From assembly GCF_016804325.1 (NCBI RefSeq), contig NZ_CP043627.1, positions 1,687,001-1,751,000 on the forward strand: a stretch of DNA of 64,000 nt, written 5' to 3'. The notes below the pieces were generated by a model that did no database searches, was not told the origin of the DNA, and worked only from the letters and a program-made list of their open reading frames with translations. The stretch comes from Methylobacterium aquaticum. Its GTDB lineage: Bacteria; Pseudomonadota; Alphaproteobacteria; Rhizobiales; Beijerinckiaceae. Position numbers and translations under genes: made by a program. Below are positions 52,848-60,774 of the stretch, piece by piece (position 1 is the stretch's first letter; every line of letters starts with the position of its first letter).

Positions 52848-54181
52848 CCCCTGATACCGCGCAGGCGGCCCGGGCCGGCCTGACGGTGCCGGCCTGGCTC
52901 CGGCGCCTCACCGACGTACGGCCGGAGGAGGTGCCGGCTCTCGGCTGGGCCTGGCTCTACATCTTCGCCCTGCTCTCGTCCTACTACGTGATGCGGCCGA
53001 TCCGCGACCAGATGGGGCTGGCCGGCGGGCTCGAGAACCTGCCCTGGCTGTTCACCGCGACGCTGGTGGGCATGCTGGTCCTCAACGTGCCGTTCGGCTG
53101 GCTGGTGCGCAAGCTGCCGCGCTCCCGCTTCATCCCGATCACCTACCGGTTCTTTGCCGCCAACATCCTGGTCTTCGCGGTGGTGCTCTATCGCAGCGGG
53201 CCGGCGGAATCGGTGTGGATCGGCCGGGTGTTCTTTGTCTGGCTGTCGATCTTCAACCTGTTCGTGGTCTCGATCTTCTGGGCGACGATCGTCGACGTGT
53301 TCGACACCGAGCAGGGCAAAAGGCTGTTCGGCTTCATCGCGGCCGGCGCGACGCTCGGGGCCATCACCGGCTCGGCCGTCACCGCGGTGCTGGCGCGGGA
53401 CATGCCCATCCCCTTCCTGCTGCTCGCGGCGGCCGCCCTCCTCGAAGTCGCGGTCATCAGCATGCGGGGCCTGTCGCGGATCTCCGACGCGCTCTCGCGC
53501 GAGCCGGGAGAGGCGACGCAGGCCATCGGCGGCAGCCCGTTCGCCGGCATCAGCCGGGTGCTCGCCTCGCCCTACCTGCTCGGCATCTGCCTGTTCCTGC
53601 TGCTGTTCTCGATCACCTCGACCTTCCTCTATTTCGAGCAGGCCGGCATCGCGAAGCGAAGCTTCCCGGATCGCGGATCGCAGACGGCGTTCTTCGCCTC
53701 GGTCGATCTCGCGGTGAACGTGCTGACGCTCGGCATCCAGCTCTTCCTCACCGGGCGGATCGTCAAGCGGCTCGGCGTCGGGCTCACCCTGGCGATCCTG
53801 CCGCTCGTCAGCGCGCTCGGCTTCGGGCTGCTCGCGGTGGCGCCCACCATCGCCAGCGTGGTGGTGTTCGGGGTCCTGCGCCGGGCCGGCAACTTCGCCA
53901 TCGCCCGGCCGGTGCGCGAGGTGCTGTTCACCGTGCTGCCGCGGGAGGACCGCTACAAGGCTAAGGCCTTCATCGACACGGTGGTCTATCGGCTCGGCGA
54001 CCAGGTCGGCGCCTGGTCCTACGGCCTCGTCGGGTGGCTCGGCATGAGCGCCGCCGCCCTGTCGGTCCTGGCCGTGCCCTTGTCGGTCGCCTGGCTCTTC
54101 AACGGCCTCTGGCTCGGGCGCCGGCAGGAGGTTATGGCTCGCGAGAGGGCAGAAGCACCGGCGGAGGCGAGGAATGGCTGA
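52844..54181 (+). CDS. Npt1/Npt2-like nucleotide transporter family protein
   Basis: A 445-residue inner-membrane protein with about twelve hydrophobic segments. It starts with the family signature YIFALLSSYYVMRPIRDQMG, followed by VMRPIRDQ-type Arg residues and FWATIVDVFDTEQGKRLFGF and FIAAGATLGAITGSAVTAVL. The best-known members (ATP/ADP translocases of intracellular bacteria) exchange nucleotides; free-living homologues are of unknown substrate. Start ATG overlaps the previous stop by ATGA and its stop overlaps the next start by eight bases. Confidence 0.8.
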   Translation: MTPDTAQAARAGLTVPAWLRRLTDVRPEEVPALGWAWLYIFALLSSYYVMRPIRDQMGLAGGLENLPWLFTATLVGMLVLNVPFGWLVRKLPRSRFIPITYRFFAANILVFAVVLYRSGPAESVWIGRVFFVWLSIFNLFVVSIFWATIVDVFDTEQGKRLFGFIAAGATLGAITGSAVTAVLARDMPIPFLLLAAAALLEVAVISMRGLSRISDALSREPGEATQAIGGSPFAGISRVLASPYLLGICLFLLLFSITSTFLYFEQAGIAKRSFPDRGSQTAFFASVDLAVNVLTLGIQLFLTGRIVKRLGVGLTLAILPLVSALGFGLLAVAPTIASVVVFGVLRRAGNFAIARPVREVLFTVLPREDRYKAKAFIDTVVYRLGDQVGAWSYGLVGWLGMSAAALSVLAVPLSVAWLFNGLWLGRRQEVMARERAEAPAEARNG

Positions 54182-54826
54182 GACCGAAGCGAGCTTGCGC
54201 GCGGGCATCGTCGCGACCTGCCGCAGCATGGCCGACCAGGGCCTGAACCAGGGCACCGCCGGCAACGTCTCGGCGCGGTTCGGCGACGGCCTGCTCATCA
54301 CCCCCTCGGGCCTGCCCTACGAGGAGATGACGCCCGACGACATCGTGCCGATGACGATGGACGGCCGGGCCGACCATGCCCTCGCGCCCTCCTCCGAGTG
54401 GCGCTTCCACCGCGACATCCTGCGGGCCCGCCCCGACGTCTCGGCCATCGTCCACGCCCACCCGACCTACTGCACCGCCTTCGCGATGTGCCGCAAGGAC
54501 ATCCCGGCGGCCCATTACATGATCGCCGCCGCCGGGGGCCCACCGTGCGCTGCGGCGGCTACGCCCTGTTCGGCACCGAGGAACTGTCGCAGCGGGCCCT
54601 GGAGGCGCTTCAGGACCGGACCTGCTGCCTCCTCGCCAATCACGGCATGATCGCCACCGGGCCCAATCTCGCCAAGGCCCTGTGGCTCGCCGTCGAATTG
54701 GAAACCCTGTGCCGGCAATACGCCGTGGCGCTCCAGGTCGGCCGGCCGCACATCCTGAGCGAGGCCGAGGTGGCGGAGGCGATGGAGCGGTTCAAGTCGT
54801 ATGGGCCGCGGCCGAAGGCGGGGTGA
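54174..54826 (+). CDS. Class II aldolase/adducin family protein, frameshifted
   Basis: A zinc-dependent aldolase-like protein. N-terminal half: NQGTAGNVSARFGDGLLITP, ending in the metal His pair of AIVHAHPTYCTAFAM. C-terminal half: CCLLANHGMIATGPNLAKAL. The two are in different frames. One more C in the ccc at 54539-54541 joins AAAGGPT to VRCGGYALFG, giving about 217 residues as expected for fuculose-phosphate aldolase-type enzymes. Substrate unknown. Last gene of the four-gene overlapping operon. Confidence 0.9.
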
Positions 54827-54866
54827 GGCATTGCCGGGCCTCCATGCTCGGCATATCCTGGTAGAC

Positions 54867-55109
54867 ATGAGCCACATGTCCACGACCTTCGTGCTGACGC
54901 CCGATATCCCCTCGGCGATCCGGGAACTGGACACGGCACGACTGCTCGTGCCGGTCACGGCGGATGACGGCCGCGAAGTCCCGGCCGGTTCGGTCGGTAC
55001 GGTGGTCGGGGTGTGGAACCAGGGCGAGGCCTACGAGGTGGAGTTCGTGACACCTTTCGAGGCCTTGGCCACGGTCGCGGCCGGGCAACTCGTCGGCGGG
55101 ATCATCTAA
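54867..55109 (+). CDS. DUF4926 domain protein
   Basis: An 80-residue protein: IRELDTARLLVPVTADDG, VPAGSVGTVVGVWNQGEAYE and VEFVTPFEALATVAAGQLV, the SH3-like DUF4926 pattern. Function unknown; such proteins often travel with DUF6883 or toxin-like genes, but none is seen here. Start ATG at 54867 has a weak upstream AG-rich stretch. It lies 41 bases past the aldolase stop and just before a REP-like repeat. Confidence 0.75.
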   Translation: MSHMSTTFVLTPDIPSAIRELDTARLLVPVTADDGREVPAGSVGTVVGVWNQGEAYEVEFVTPFEALATVAAGQLVGGII

Positions 55110-55132
55110 CGACTCTCTCAAGATTCTCCATC

Positions 55133-55272
55133 GTCATCCCGGGGCCGCGTAGCGGAGCCCGGGATCCATAACCGACGAGGGTCATCAAGAAACAGGATCG
55201 CGTTCCGCTTCGTCCTGCAGCGTCAGCGGTTATGGATCCCGGGTTCTCGTCTTCGACGAGCCCCGGGATGAC
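55133..55272 (+). repeat. REP-like palindromic repeat, copy C
   Basis: Same orientation as copy A, with gtcatcccggggccgcg on the left and gacgagccccgggatgac on the right. Inner arms are cccgggatccataaccg and its complement. It lies between the convergent DUF4926 and MBL-fold genes, a typical REP position. Confidence 0.85.
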
Positions 55273-55311
55273 ACAGTGCGGCGGAAAGGTCGAAGATAGG
55301 CGATCTCTGCC

Positions 55312-56295
55312 CTACAGCTCCATCTTCATCGCCTGCGGATAGTACCGGAACCCGCCCTGCCCGTTCTCCGCGACGTGGCCGATGCCCGGCCAGGCGAAGT
55401 GGTAGGCGAGCACCGGGATGCGGTTCTTGGCCAGCATCGTCAGCATCTTGAGCCGGGTCTGGGCCGATTGCTTCGGGTCGGTGTCGTAGGCGAACTCAGT
55501 CAGCGGCTTTTCCATCAGCAGCACCGGGTGGTGCGTCAGGTCGCCGAGGTAGCAGAGGTTCTGCTTGCCCGAGGTGATCATGAACATCGTGTGGCCGATG
55601 CTGTGGCCGGGAGCTGCGATCGCCTGGATGCCGGGCAGGAATTCCTGGCCGTCCTTGACGAAGACGAGGCGGTCGCGGATCGGCAGCAGGTTCTTGCGCG
55701 CCGTGTCGAGGAAGGCGCTGAACGAGGCCGGCACCTTGGCGGGATCGGTCCAGTAGTCGAAATCGGCCTGCGAGATGTAGTACTGGGCGTTGGGGAAGTG
55801 CGGCGTGCCGTCGTCGGCGACGCAGCCGCCGCAATGGTCGACATGGGCGTGGCTCATCACCACGGCGTCGATGTCCTTCGGGTCGATGCCGGCCTGGCGC
55901 ATCGTGGCGAGCAGCTTGCCGGTGGTCGGCCCGAACAGCTTGAGCGAGCCCATCCCGGTATCGAACAGCACCAGCTTGCTGCCGGTGTTGAGGATCAGGA
56001 TGTTCTGCTCCAGCACCGCGTTCGTCAGCGGCAGGAAGTTGTTGTTGAGCTGCGCGTCCATCTCGGCCGGGGTGAGGCCGAGGAAGTTGGCATGGGGGTC
56101 GCCGAGCGGCAGGGTGCCGTCCGACACCATGGTGGCCTCGGCGTCGCCGAGGGTGAAGCGGTAGAAGTAGGGGCTCTGGCTGCGCAGCGGCGGCGCCTTG
56201 GCGCTCGCCGCACCCGGCAGACCGGCCGTCACGGCGGCGGCCGCCGCGCCGAGCATCAGGCCGCGCCGGCTCGGATGATCCAACCGAATCGTCAT
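55312..56295 (-). CDS. Tat-exported MBL-fold metallo-hydrolase
   Basis: A 327-residue exported metallo-beta-lactamase-fold hydrolase. N-terminus SRRGLMLGAAAAAVTAGLPG (twin Arg). Metal ligands: AVVMSHAHVDHCGGC, AAPGHSIGHTMFM and CYLGDLTHHPVLL, then LAYHFAWPGIGHV. This resembles the lactonase/AttM-related and hydrolase groups common in alphaproteobacteria; the substrate is open. Start ATG at 56295. Divergent from the hydantoinase. Confidence 0.87.
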   Translation of the reverse strand: MTIRLDHPSRRGLMLGAAAAAVTAGLPGAASAKAPPLRSQSPYFYRFTLGDAEATMVSDGTLPLGDPHANFLGLTPAEMDAQLNNNFLPLTNAVLEQNILILNTGSKLVLFDTGMGSLKLFGPTTGKLLATMRQAGIDPKDIDAVVMSHAHVDHCGGCVADDGTPHFPNAQYYISQADFDYWTDPAKVPASFSAFLDTARKNLLPIRDRLVFVKDGQEFLPGIQAIAAPGHSIGHTMFMITSGKQNLCYLGDLTHHPVLLMEKPLTEFAYDTDPKQSAQTRLKMLTMLAKNRIPVLAYHFAWPGIGHVAENGQGGFRYYPQAMKMEL

Positions 56296-56690
56296 TGGGG
56301 CTCCTCCACATGTGCCGCGGGCGCCCTTATGCGCACTCGAACGGCGGGGCGTCCCCGGGGCGAGCGCGGCCGGAACCTCTGCGGCATCGTCTTTGTCCGT
56401 CGGCCCGAAAACGTTGTCAAACCGGCCCTTGGGGCAGGCGCCGCCCGCTTGGGCACGATCCGGAGCGCCCTGCCCGAATTGCGGGCCGCCTGCCCAAACC
56501 CCCGGCACCCGCGCCGATCGCGGCCGGCCCCGAATTGACAGCGTTTCGAGGCGCTTCCTACACCGCCAGAGCACCTCACGGTCGCGCTGCGATCGTGAGG
56601 TGCTCTAGGTCTTTGATTTTGCCGCATTTTCTGCGACGAACCGGTGTCCACTTCGTCGGAAAATGCGCTGGCACCGGGGGAGGGCCTGCC
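56296..56690. other. Divergent intergenic region upstream of the hydantoinase gene
   Basis: 395 bases; an open frame in phase with the hydantoinase runs through but has no family match and no start context. It contains two inverted repeats (56568-56606 and 56634-56666) near the hydantoinase. Confidence 0.6.
56568..56606. repeat. Thirteen-base-arm inverted repeat upstream of the hydantoinase
   Basis: Arms agagcacctcacg / cgtgaggtgctct around a thirteen-base loop, 85 bases before the ATG, followed by a second, interrupted inverted repeat at 56634-56666 (gcattttc..cgacgaa / ttcgtcg..gaaaatgc). They may be a repeat family or a transcription control site. Confidence 0.55.
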
Positions 56691-58187
56691 ATGACGAGCC
56701 ACGATTTCGACTACGACCTGGTAGTGCGCGGCGGCACGCTCGCCGGCCCGGCAGAGGTGTTCGAGGCCGATCTCGGCATCCGCGACGGGGTGATCGCTGC
56801 CGTGGGCCGAGGCTTGCGGCGCGGGCGCGAGGAGATCGACGCCAAGGGGATGATCGTCACGCCCGGCGGCCTCGATCCGCATTGCCACATCGAGGAGCCG
56901 TCCGAGGGCGGCGGCGTGCAGGAGGAGAGCTTTTCGAGCGGCTCGGCCGCGGCGCTCGCCGGCGGCACCACCTCGTTCATCTGCTTCGTGCCGCAATGGA
57001 AAGGGCACCCGATCGCCGCGACCGCGGAGGGCTATGAGGCCAGCGCCCGGGCCTCGCGGGCCGATTACAGCTTCCACCAGATCATCACCGACCCGACGCC
57101 CGACGTGCTGGAGCGGGAGGTGCCGGCGCTGGTCGCCCGCGGCATCCGCAGCCTCAAGGTCTTCCTGACCTACGATCCCTTACGGCTCACCGACGGGCAG
57201 TTCCTCGAGGTGCTGGCGACCGCCCGGCGCCTCGGCGCCTTCGTGACCGTGCATTGCGAGAATTACGACGCCATCGGCTGGCGCATCCGCGCGCTGCTCG
57301 AGGCCGGCCTCACCGATCCGCTCCAGCACGCCTGGGCCCGCCCGCCGGTGGTCGAGCGCGAGGCGACGCACCGGGCCATCGCGCTCGCCGAACTCGTCGA
57401 CCAGCCGATCCAGGTCTTCCACGTCTCCTGCGACGAGGCGGCGGAAGAGATCGCCCGGGCGCGGGCGCGGGGCATCAAGGTCTGGGGCGAGACCTGCCCG
57501 CAATACCTGACCCTTTCGACCGACGATCTGGCGAAGCCGAATTTCGAGGGCGCCAAGGTGGTGTGCTCGCCCGCCCTCCGGGCGCCCGGCGAATCCGAGC
57601 GGATCTGGGCCCGCATCCGCGAAGGCACGCTCGACGTGGTCTCCTCCGACCATTGCGGCTTCTCCTTTTCCACCGCCAAGCGCGACCCGGGCAGCAGCGG
57701 CTACGGCCAGGGCGGGGCCAAGGCGCGGCCCGACGGGATGCCGGCCTTCAACGCGATCCCGAACGGCGTGCCGGGCATCGAGACCCGGCTGCCGGTGCTG
57801 TTCTCCGAGGGCGTCTCGGCCGGGCGCATCGACCTGCCGACCTTCGTGCGCCTCACCTCGACCAACGCCGCCCGGCTGTTCGGCCTCGCCGGGCGGAAAG
57901 GCACCCTGGCGCCCGGGGCAGACGCCGACCTGGTGCTGTGGAACCCCGAGGCCGAGCGGGTCCTGACGAACGCGGACCTGCACCACGCCATCGACTACAC
58001 GCCGTGGGAGGGGATGCGGCTCAAGGGCCTGCCGGTGACGACGATCCGGCGCGGCGAGGTCGCGGTGCGGGACGGCCAGGTTCTGGCCGAGCCGGGCTCC
58101 GGCCGCTTCCTCGCCCGCGGGCCCTACGCCCTCGCCACCCCGTCGGGCCGGGTGCCGGACGGGTTCGACGCCGCTTCCCGGCGCTGA
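56691..58187 (+). CDS. Dihydropyrimidinase / D-hydantoinase family amidohydrolase
   Basis: A 498-residue cytosolic cyclic amidohydrolase. Metal ligands: VTPGGLDPHCHIEEPSE, the carboxylated Lys in GIRSLKVFLTYD, VTVHCENYDAIGW, VFHVSCDEAAEE and the Asp in VVSSDHCGFSF. The order and length are those of dihydropyrimidinases, which open the ring of dihydrouracil or hydantoins. The residue after HCH (Ile) differs from the usual Thr/Leu, so a variant substrate is possible. Start ATG at 56691 with GGGGGAGG upstream. The AhpD-like gene follows after 58 bases. Confidence 0.9.
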   Translation: MTSHDFDYDLVVRGGTLAGPAEVFEADLGIRDGVIAAVGRGLRRGREEIDAKGMIVTPGGLDPHCHIEEPSEGGGVQEESFSSGSAAALAGGTTSFICFVPQWKGHPIAATAEGYEASARASRADYSFHQIITDPTPDVLEREVPALVARGIRSLKVFLTYDPLRLTDGQFLEVLATARRLGAFVTVHCENYDAIGWRIRALLEAGLTDPLQHAWARPPVVEREATHRAIALAELVDQPIQVFHVSCDEAAEEIARARARGIKVWGETCPQYLTLSTDDLAKPNFEGAKVVCSPALRAPGESERIWARIREGTLDVVSSDHCGFSFSTAKRDPGSSGYGQGGAKARPDGMPAFNAIPNGVPGIETRLPVLFSEGVSAGRIDLPTFVRLTSTNAARLFGLAGRKGTLAPGADADLVLWNPEAERVLTNADLHHAIDYTPWEGMRLKGLPVTTIRRGEVAVRDGQVLAEPGSGRFLARGPYALATPSGRVPDGFDAASRR

Positions 58188-58245
58188 CCCCCTCGACGGA
58201 GGGCACGCCCTGGCCGACCATGCCGGTTTCCTCGGGAGAACCGGC

Positions 58246-58650
58246 ATGGCGACCGTGAGAGTGTGGAACGACGCGGAGGCGGATGCCGATCCCCGCGTCA
58301 AGGCGGTGTTCGACGACATCCGGGCGGTCCGCCGCTCGGACTTCATCAACAATTTCTGGCGCGCGCTCGCCAACCAGCCGGCTTTGCTGGAACGGACCTG
58401 GGCCGACCTGAAGCAGGTGATGGCCGCCGACGGCGCCCTCGACCCGCTGACCAAGGAACTCATCTACATCGCGGTCTCGACCGCCAACGGCTGCAGCTAC
58501 TGCATCCACTCCCACACCGCCGCGGCGCGGGCCAAGGGCATGACCGAGGCGCAGTACGGGGAGTTGCTGGCGGTGATCGGCATGGCGAACACCACCAACG
58601 CGCTGGTCACCGGGATGCAGGTGCCGGTGGACCGAGAGTTCGAGATTTAA
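58246..58650 (+). CDS. Carboxymuconolactone decarboxylase / AhpD-like protein
   Basis: A 134-residue all-helical protein with the redox motif NGCSYCIHSHTAAARAK, the C-x-x-C-x3-H of AhpD-type alkylhydroperoxidases. Upstream, FINNFWRALANQPALLERTW fits the family's first helices. It is expected to reduce peroxides or act as thiol oxidoreductase. Single ATG at 58246; possibly co-transcribed with the hydantoinase. A strong hairpin follows. Confidence 0.9.
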   Translation: MATVRVWNDAEADADPRVKAVFDDIRAVRRSDFINNFWRALANQPALLERTWADLKQVMAADGALDPLTKELIYIAVSTANGCSYCIHSHTAAARAKGMTEAQYGELLAVIGMANTTNALVTGMQVPVDREFEI

Positions 58651-58669
58651 GGCGACCGCCTTAAGCACG

Positions 58670-58700
58670 TTTCGCAAAATCGAAAGTCGGTTTTGCGAAA
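58670..58700 (+). terminator. Terminator-like hairpin after the AhpD-like gene
   Basis: Ten-base perfect arms tttcgcaaaa / ttttgcgaaa with an eleven-base loop, 20 bases after the stop. The stem is AT-rich by local standards. It may also be a protein-binding palindrome. Confidence 0.55.
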
Positions 58701-58794
58701 AATCTGCGTTGAAACACTAAGACTATCAGATTTGCGATACCCCACCCACGGCACACGACAGAACGGCTCACGTGCAGGACCGTTCCCACTCGCA

Positions 58795-58915
58795 ACCTCA
58801 TCCTGAGGTGCGACCAACGGGAGCCTCGAAGGAGGGCTCCAGTAATCGCAGAGACTTCCGGATCCCTCCTTCGAGGTCAGCCGATCTTCGATCGACTGAC
58901 ACCTCAGGATGAGGT
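58795..58915 (+). repeat. MITE-like palindromic repeat, family 2, copy 4 (core only)
   Basis: Only the inner palindrome, acctcatcctgaggtgcg to its complement cacctcaggatgaggt, with the cgaaggagggctccag segment but a mutated partner arm (ccggatccctccttcg). The terminal ends of the full element are missing. Confidence 0.85.
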
Positions 58916-58992
58916 CGAGAGTGGGAGAGCCCGATGGGCGGCGAGCTTCAGACTGCTGCCGTGTACCGTGTGGCTTGCTAACGCGAGTCTGC

Positions 58993-60315
58993 TTACGCGG
59001 CGAGCGCCATCGCCTTCGTCTCCGGCGTGGCGAGCATCGCGGCGACGCCCACCACGCTCGTCGCGATGACGTACCAGGCCGGCGCGAGGGGATCACCGGT
59101 GACGCCGATGAGCCAGGTCACCACCAGCTGCGTCGTGCCGCCGAACACCGTGACGACGAAGGCGTAGGCCACCGAGAGGCCGGCGCTGCGCACGCTGCGC
59201 GGCAGCAGTTCCGGGATCACCACCAGGCTCGCGGCGGCGCTCATGGCGCTGAAGGTCGCCAGGAGCGCCGACATGCCGAGCAGCGTCGCCGGGCCGGGTG
59301 CCTGCGTCATCAGCAGGAAGGCCGGATAGGCGGACAGCAGCAGCAGCACCCGCGGCACGATCATCACCAGGCGCCGGCCGTACCGGTCGGCGAGCCGGCC
59401 GGCCAGCACCGAGAACACCAGGATGCAGGCGCCGACCACCGCCGTCGCGGCGATCGAGAGGCCCGCCGGCAGCTTCAGGGTCGTGATCGCGTAGGTGGTC
59501 ATGTAGTTGCCGACATAGGTCGAGACCGTGCCGCAGAGCAGGATCGGCACGACCAGCGCCAGGGTGCGGCCGTGGTCCCGCAGCAGCCGGGCGAGCACGG
59601 CGCCGGTGGAGGCCTCGGCGTGGCCGGTGCTCTCGCCGGCGGTCTCGGGCATCACGCGGCGGATATAGATCCCGACCGGGATGATGAGCAGGCCGAGCAG
59701 GAACGGGATGCGCCAGCCCCAGGCCTGCATCTGGTCGGGCGACAGCCCCAGCGCCAGGACCACGCCGATCGTGCCGGCGCAGAGCGTCGCGAGGCCCTGG
59801 CTGGCGATCTGCCAGCTGGCATAGAGGCCGCGCTTGCCCGGCGGCGCGCTCTCGATGAGGTAGGCGGTGGACGGACCGACCTCGCCGCCGAGCGCGAAGC
59901 CCTGGATCAGGCGCCCGATCACCACCAGGATCGGCGCGGCCATGCCGATCGTGGCGTAGCCGGGGGTGAGCGCCAGCATCAGCATGCCGACGGCCATCAG
60001 GGCGATGGTCAGCATCATCGCCGGCTTGCGCCCGGCCCGGTCGGCATAGGCGCCGATGACCACGCCGCCGATCGGCCGCGTGACGAAGCCGATGCCGAAG
60101 GTGGCGACCGAGGCGAGCAGGCTGACCCACGGGTCTCCGGCCGGGAAGAAGGTCCGGCCGATCGTGACGGCGAAGAAGGCGTAGGTGGTGAAGTCGTAGA
60201 ATTCGAGGGTGTTGCCGATCACCGCGGCGACGACGCCGCGCCGGCGCGCCGCCTCGTCCGCGGCAGCGACGGGTGCTTCGGCTCGGGCCTCGCCGAGATA
60301 AGTGATGGCGGTCAT
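58993..60315 (-). CDS. MFS transporter, metabolite:H+ symporter (MHS) family
   Basis: A 440-residue inner-membrane transporter with twelve hydrophobic segments. The MHS signature is AAVIGNTLEFYDFTTYAFFA, followed by GIGFVTRPIGGVVIGAYADR with the loop 2-3 motif, and GFALGGEVGPSTAYLIESAP. Related proteins carry citrate, ketoglutarate, proline/betaine or shikimate, so a carboxylate is likely. Start ATG at 60315. Single gene, flanked by two family-2 repeats. Confidence 0.9.
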   Translation of the reverse strand: MTAITYLGEARAEAPVAAADEAARRRGVVAAVIGNTLEFYDFTTYAFFAVTIGRTFFPAGDPWVSLLASVATFGIGFVTRPIGGVVIGAYADRAGRKPAMMLTIALMAVGMLMLALTPGYATIGMAAPILVVIGRLIQGFALGGEVGPSTAYLIESAPPGKRGLYASWQIASQGLATLCAGTIGVVLALGLSPDQMQAWGWRIPFLLGLLIIPVGIYIRRVMPETAGESTGHAEASTGAVLARLLRDHGRTLALVVPILLCGTVSTYVGNYMTTYAITTLKLPAGLSIAATAVVGACILVFSVLAGRLADRYGRRLVMIVPRVLLLLSAYPAFLLMTQAPGPATLLGMSALLATFSAMSAAASLVVIPELLPRSVRSAGLSVAYAFVVTVFGGTTQLVVTWLIGVTGDPLAPAWYVIATSVVGVAAMLATPETKAMALAA

Positions 60316-60774
60316 GGTCGCTCCTCCGGGCGCTCCGCAGGCCTCACGCGGGGGCGGGGCGCCCCCGGTGCGCGTCGGGCCAGGACCTAAGCCCCGGCCG
60401 TCCTCCGGCCTGTCGTCGTTTCGCCGACCCTGGAGGCGGGACGGGCCCGTGTCCAAGACCGTTCGGGAACGGAACCATTCCGGGGAGGAATGACGCGAGA
60501 GAGCGTCACGATCGCATCGCACACGGTACGCGACAGACACTGCTCGGAGAGTCGCCGACCCTTCCCGCCCGCGACCTCATCCTGAGGTGTCAGCCGATTG
60601 AAAATCGGCTGACCTCGAAGGAGGGCTCCAGAAGCCTCGGCGATCCCTGGAGCCCTCCTTCGAGGCTCGCTTCGTTCGCACCTCAGGATGAGGTTAGAGG
60701 GTAGGATGATCCCGCCCGCCTCAAGTCTTGGGTCGAAGTCCTGCTCAAACAGGCTCTCAGAGAATGCTCCGGGA
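60316..60774. other. Intergenic region between the MHS transporter and SAF-domain genes
   Basis: 459 bases without a gene. Copy 5 of the family-2 repeat fills 60573-60762; the part upstream of the transporter has a small hairpin tgacgc-gagaga-gcgtca (60491-60508). Confidence 0.6.
60573..60762 (-). repeat. MITE-like palindromic repeat, family 2, copy 5 (one end missing)
   Basis: Similar to copy 3 from the inner palindrome to the right end (ccgcccgcctcaagtcttgg, tgctcaaacaggctctcaga) but lacking the left outer end; the left arm is acctcatcctgaggtgtcag. It begins directly in the transporter's upstream region and ends 12 bases before the SAF-domain stop. Confidence 0.85.

Larger units (their letters stand above)
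58651..58992. other. Intergenic region between AhpD-like and MFS genes
   Basis: 342 bases with no gene: a terminator-like hairpin (58670-58700), an AT-rich patch and family-2 repeat copy 4 (58795-58915). Confidence 0.6.

Noticed and set aside
56295..56690. A 130-residue N-terminal extension of the hydantoinase
   Set aside because: The extension is low-complexity, crosses two inverted repeats and has no homology; the ATG at 56691 has a strong ribosome site.
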